Positions 5,983-6,329 of a DNA stretch of 6,329 nucleotides are shown piece after piece (the stretch's first letter is position 1; each line of letters opens with the position of its first letter). A model generated the notes under the pieces. That model ran no database searches. It saw only the letters and a program-made list of their open reading frames with translations, and had not been told where the DNA came from. Position numbers and translations under genes: made by a program. Location of the stretch: the NCBI GenBank assembly GCA_028689195.1, contig JAQTWR010000164.1, positions 1 to 6,329 on the forward strand. The letters run 5' to 3'. The DNA comes from Anaerolineales bacterium (GTDB lineage: Bacteria > Chloroflexota > Anaerolineae > Anaerolineales > Villigracilaceae).

Positions 5983-6329
5983 TCATTCACTGCGCGGGAT
6001 ATGAGCGCCAAATAGGATGTTAAATCCATTGGGTAAATATTTATGAATTAAGTCGAGAACGATTAGCGCGATGCACAGGATTACAACGGGGAAGGAGATT
6101 TGCCACGCGGCTGAGGTCGCTACGTCAGGCGCGACGCGAAGAACGAACGGCGCGACGAGGAACGCGACGGCGGGATGAATCAAATAAACGCCGAGCGAAT
6201 AATCCCTGCCCCATTTGCTCAATAACGGATGTTGCAGAAACTTCAGGTCGTTTAGGGCAAGTCCTGCCATGCCGATTGCGAACGGAATTGTGCCAATGAG
6301 AAATTGATGGTCGTATGCGGAGAATTGGA
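5983..6329 (-). CDS. Acyltransferase-3-like membrane protein, C-terminal part
   Basis: The frame is open to the window edge: 19 more residues (QFSAYDHQFLIGTIPFAIG) precede the first Met at 6270, giving 114 visible residues, so the 6270 Met is internal. The motif LSKWGRDYSLGVYLIHPAV matches the conserved late segment of acyltransferase family 3 (PF01757: 'fG..Sy.iYLiHp'), multi-spanning proteins that transfer acyl groups to surface sugars, lipids or peptidoglycan. Three hydrophobic helices are visible (around the GTIPFAIGMAGLAL segment, GVYLIHPAVAFLVAPFVL and FPVVILCIALIVLDLI). The tail after the last helix (HKYLPNGFNILFGAHIPRSE) is short and lacks the E-x-P ending common in the family. The His active site lies in the missing N-terminal part. 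The gene stops 23 nt before the DUF389 gene, in the same direction. Confidence 0.7.
   Translation of the reverse strand, partial: QFSAYDHQFLIGTIPFAIGMAGLALNDLKFLQHPLLSKWGRDYSLGVYLIHPAVAFLVAPFVLRVAPDVATSAAWQISFPVVILCIALIVLDLIHKYLPNGFNILFGAHIPRSE

Overview
The window looks like a chromosomal segment of a Chloroflexota bacterium, most likely class Anaerolineae. I base this on remembered family features, not on a search: a MutL-type ASKHA protein beside an uncharacterised beta-barrel protein, membrane proteins with long Thr/Pro 'TPT/TAT' linkers, a DUF389-SH3b fusion, moderately high GC, and a G/C-ended codon style with many GCG and GGC codons. I see no sign of a phage, plasmid, transposon, CRISPR array, tRNA or rRNA.

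Left half, plus strand (1-2919). A 5'-truncated MutL-family gene (the 'glutamate mutase L' type, not mismatch-repair MutL) is followed after 2 nt by a 351-aa protein. That protein appears to combine barrel-sandwich/lipoyl-like N-terminal segments, a Rossmann-like middle and a KOW-like C-terminal barrel. Forty nucleotides further on is a 197-aa, two-helix membrane protein with an Ala/Thr/Gln/Pro-rich linker and a C-terminal GLPG-hydrophobic-ARRLR tail that resembles a sorting signal. A strong stem-loop with a T-rich tail ends this block.

Right half, minus strand (6329-3059). In transcription order there is the C-terminal part of an acyltransferase-3-like membrane protein, a DUF389 membrane protein carrying a Thr/Pro stalk and an SH3b domain, and a complete phosphohexomutase (phosphoglucomutase/phosphomannomutase). 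The two blocks converge on the 139-nt gap at 2920-3058. A 96-nt spacer between the DUF389 gene and the phosphohexomutase gene holds an imperfect palindrome that looks like a dispersed repeat. A consensus TATAAT lies only 8 nt before the DUF389 start, which suggests a leaderless or nearly leaderless mRNA.

Functionally, the only confident metabolic assignment is the phosphohexomutase (sugar-phosphate interconversion for glycogen or envelope polysaccharides). The acyltransferase-3 and SH3b proteins fit an envelope theme on the same strand. The MutL-like gene and its partner form a tight two-gene unit with no mutase subunit visible; this pair is the best candidate here for an undescribed system.
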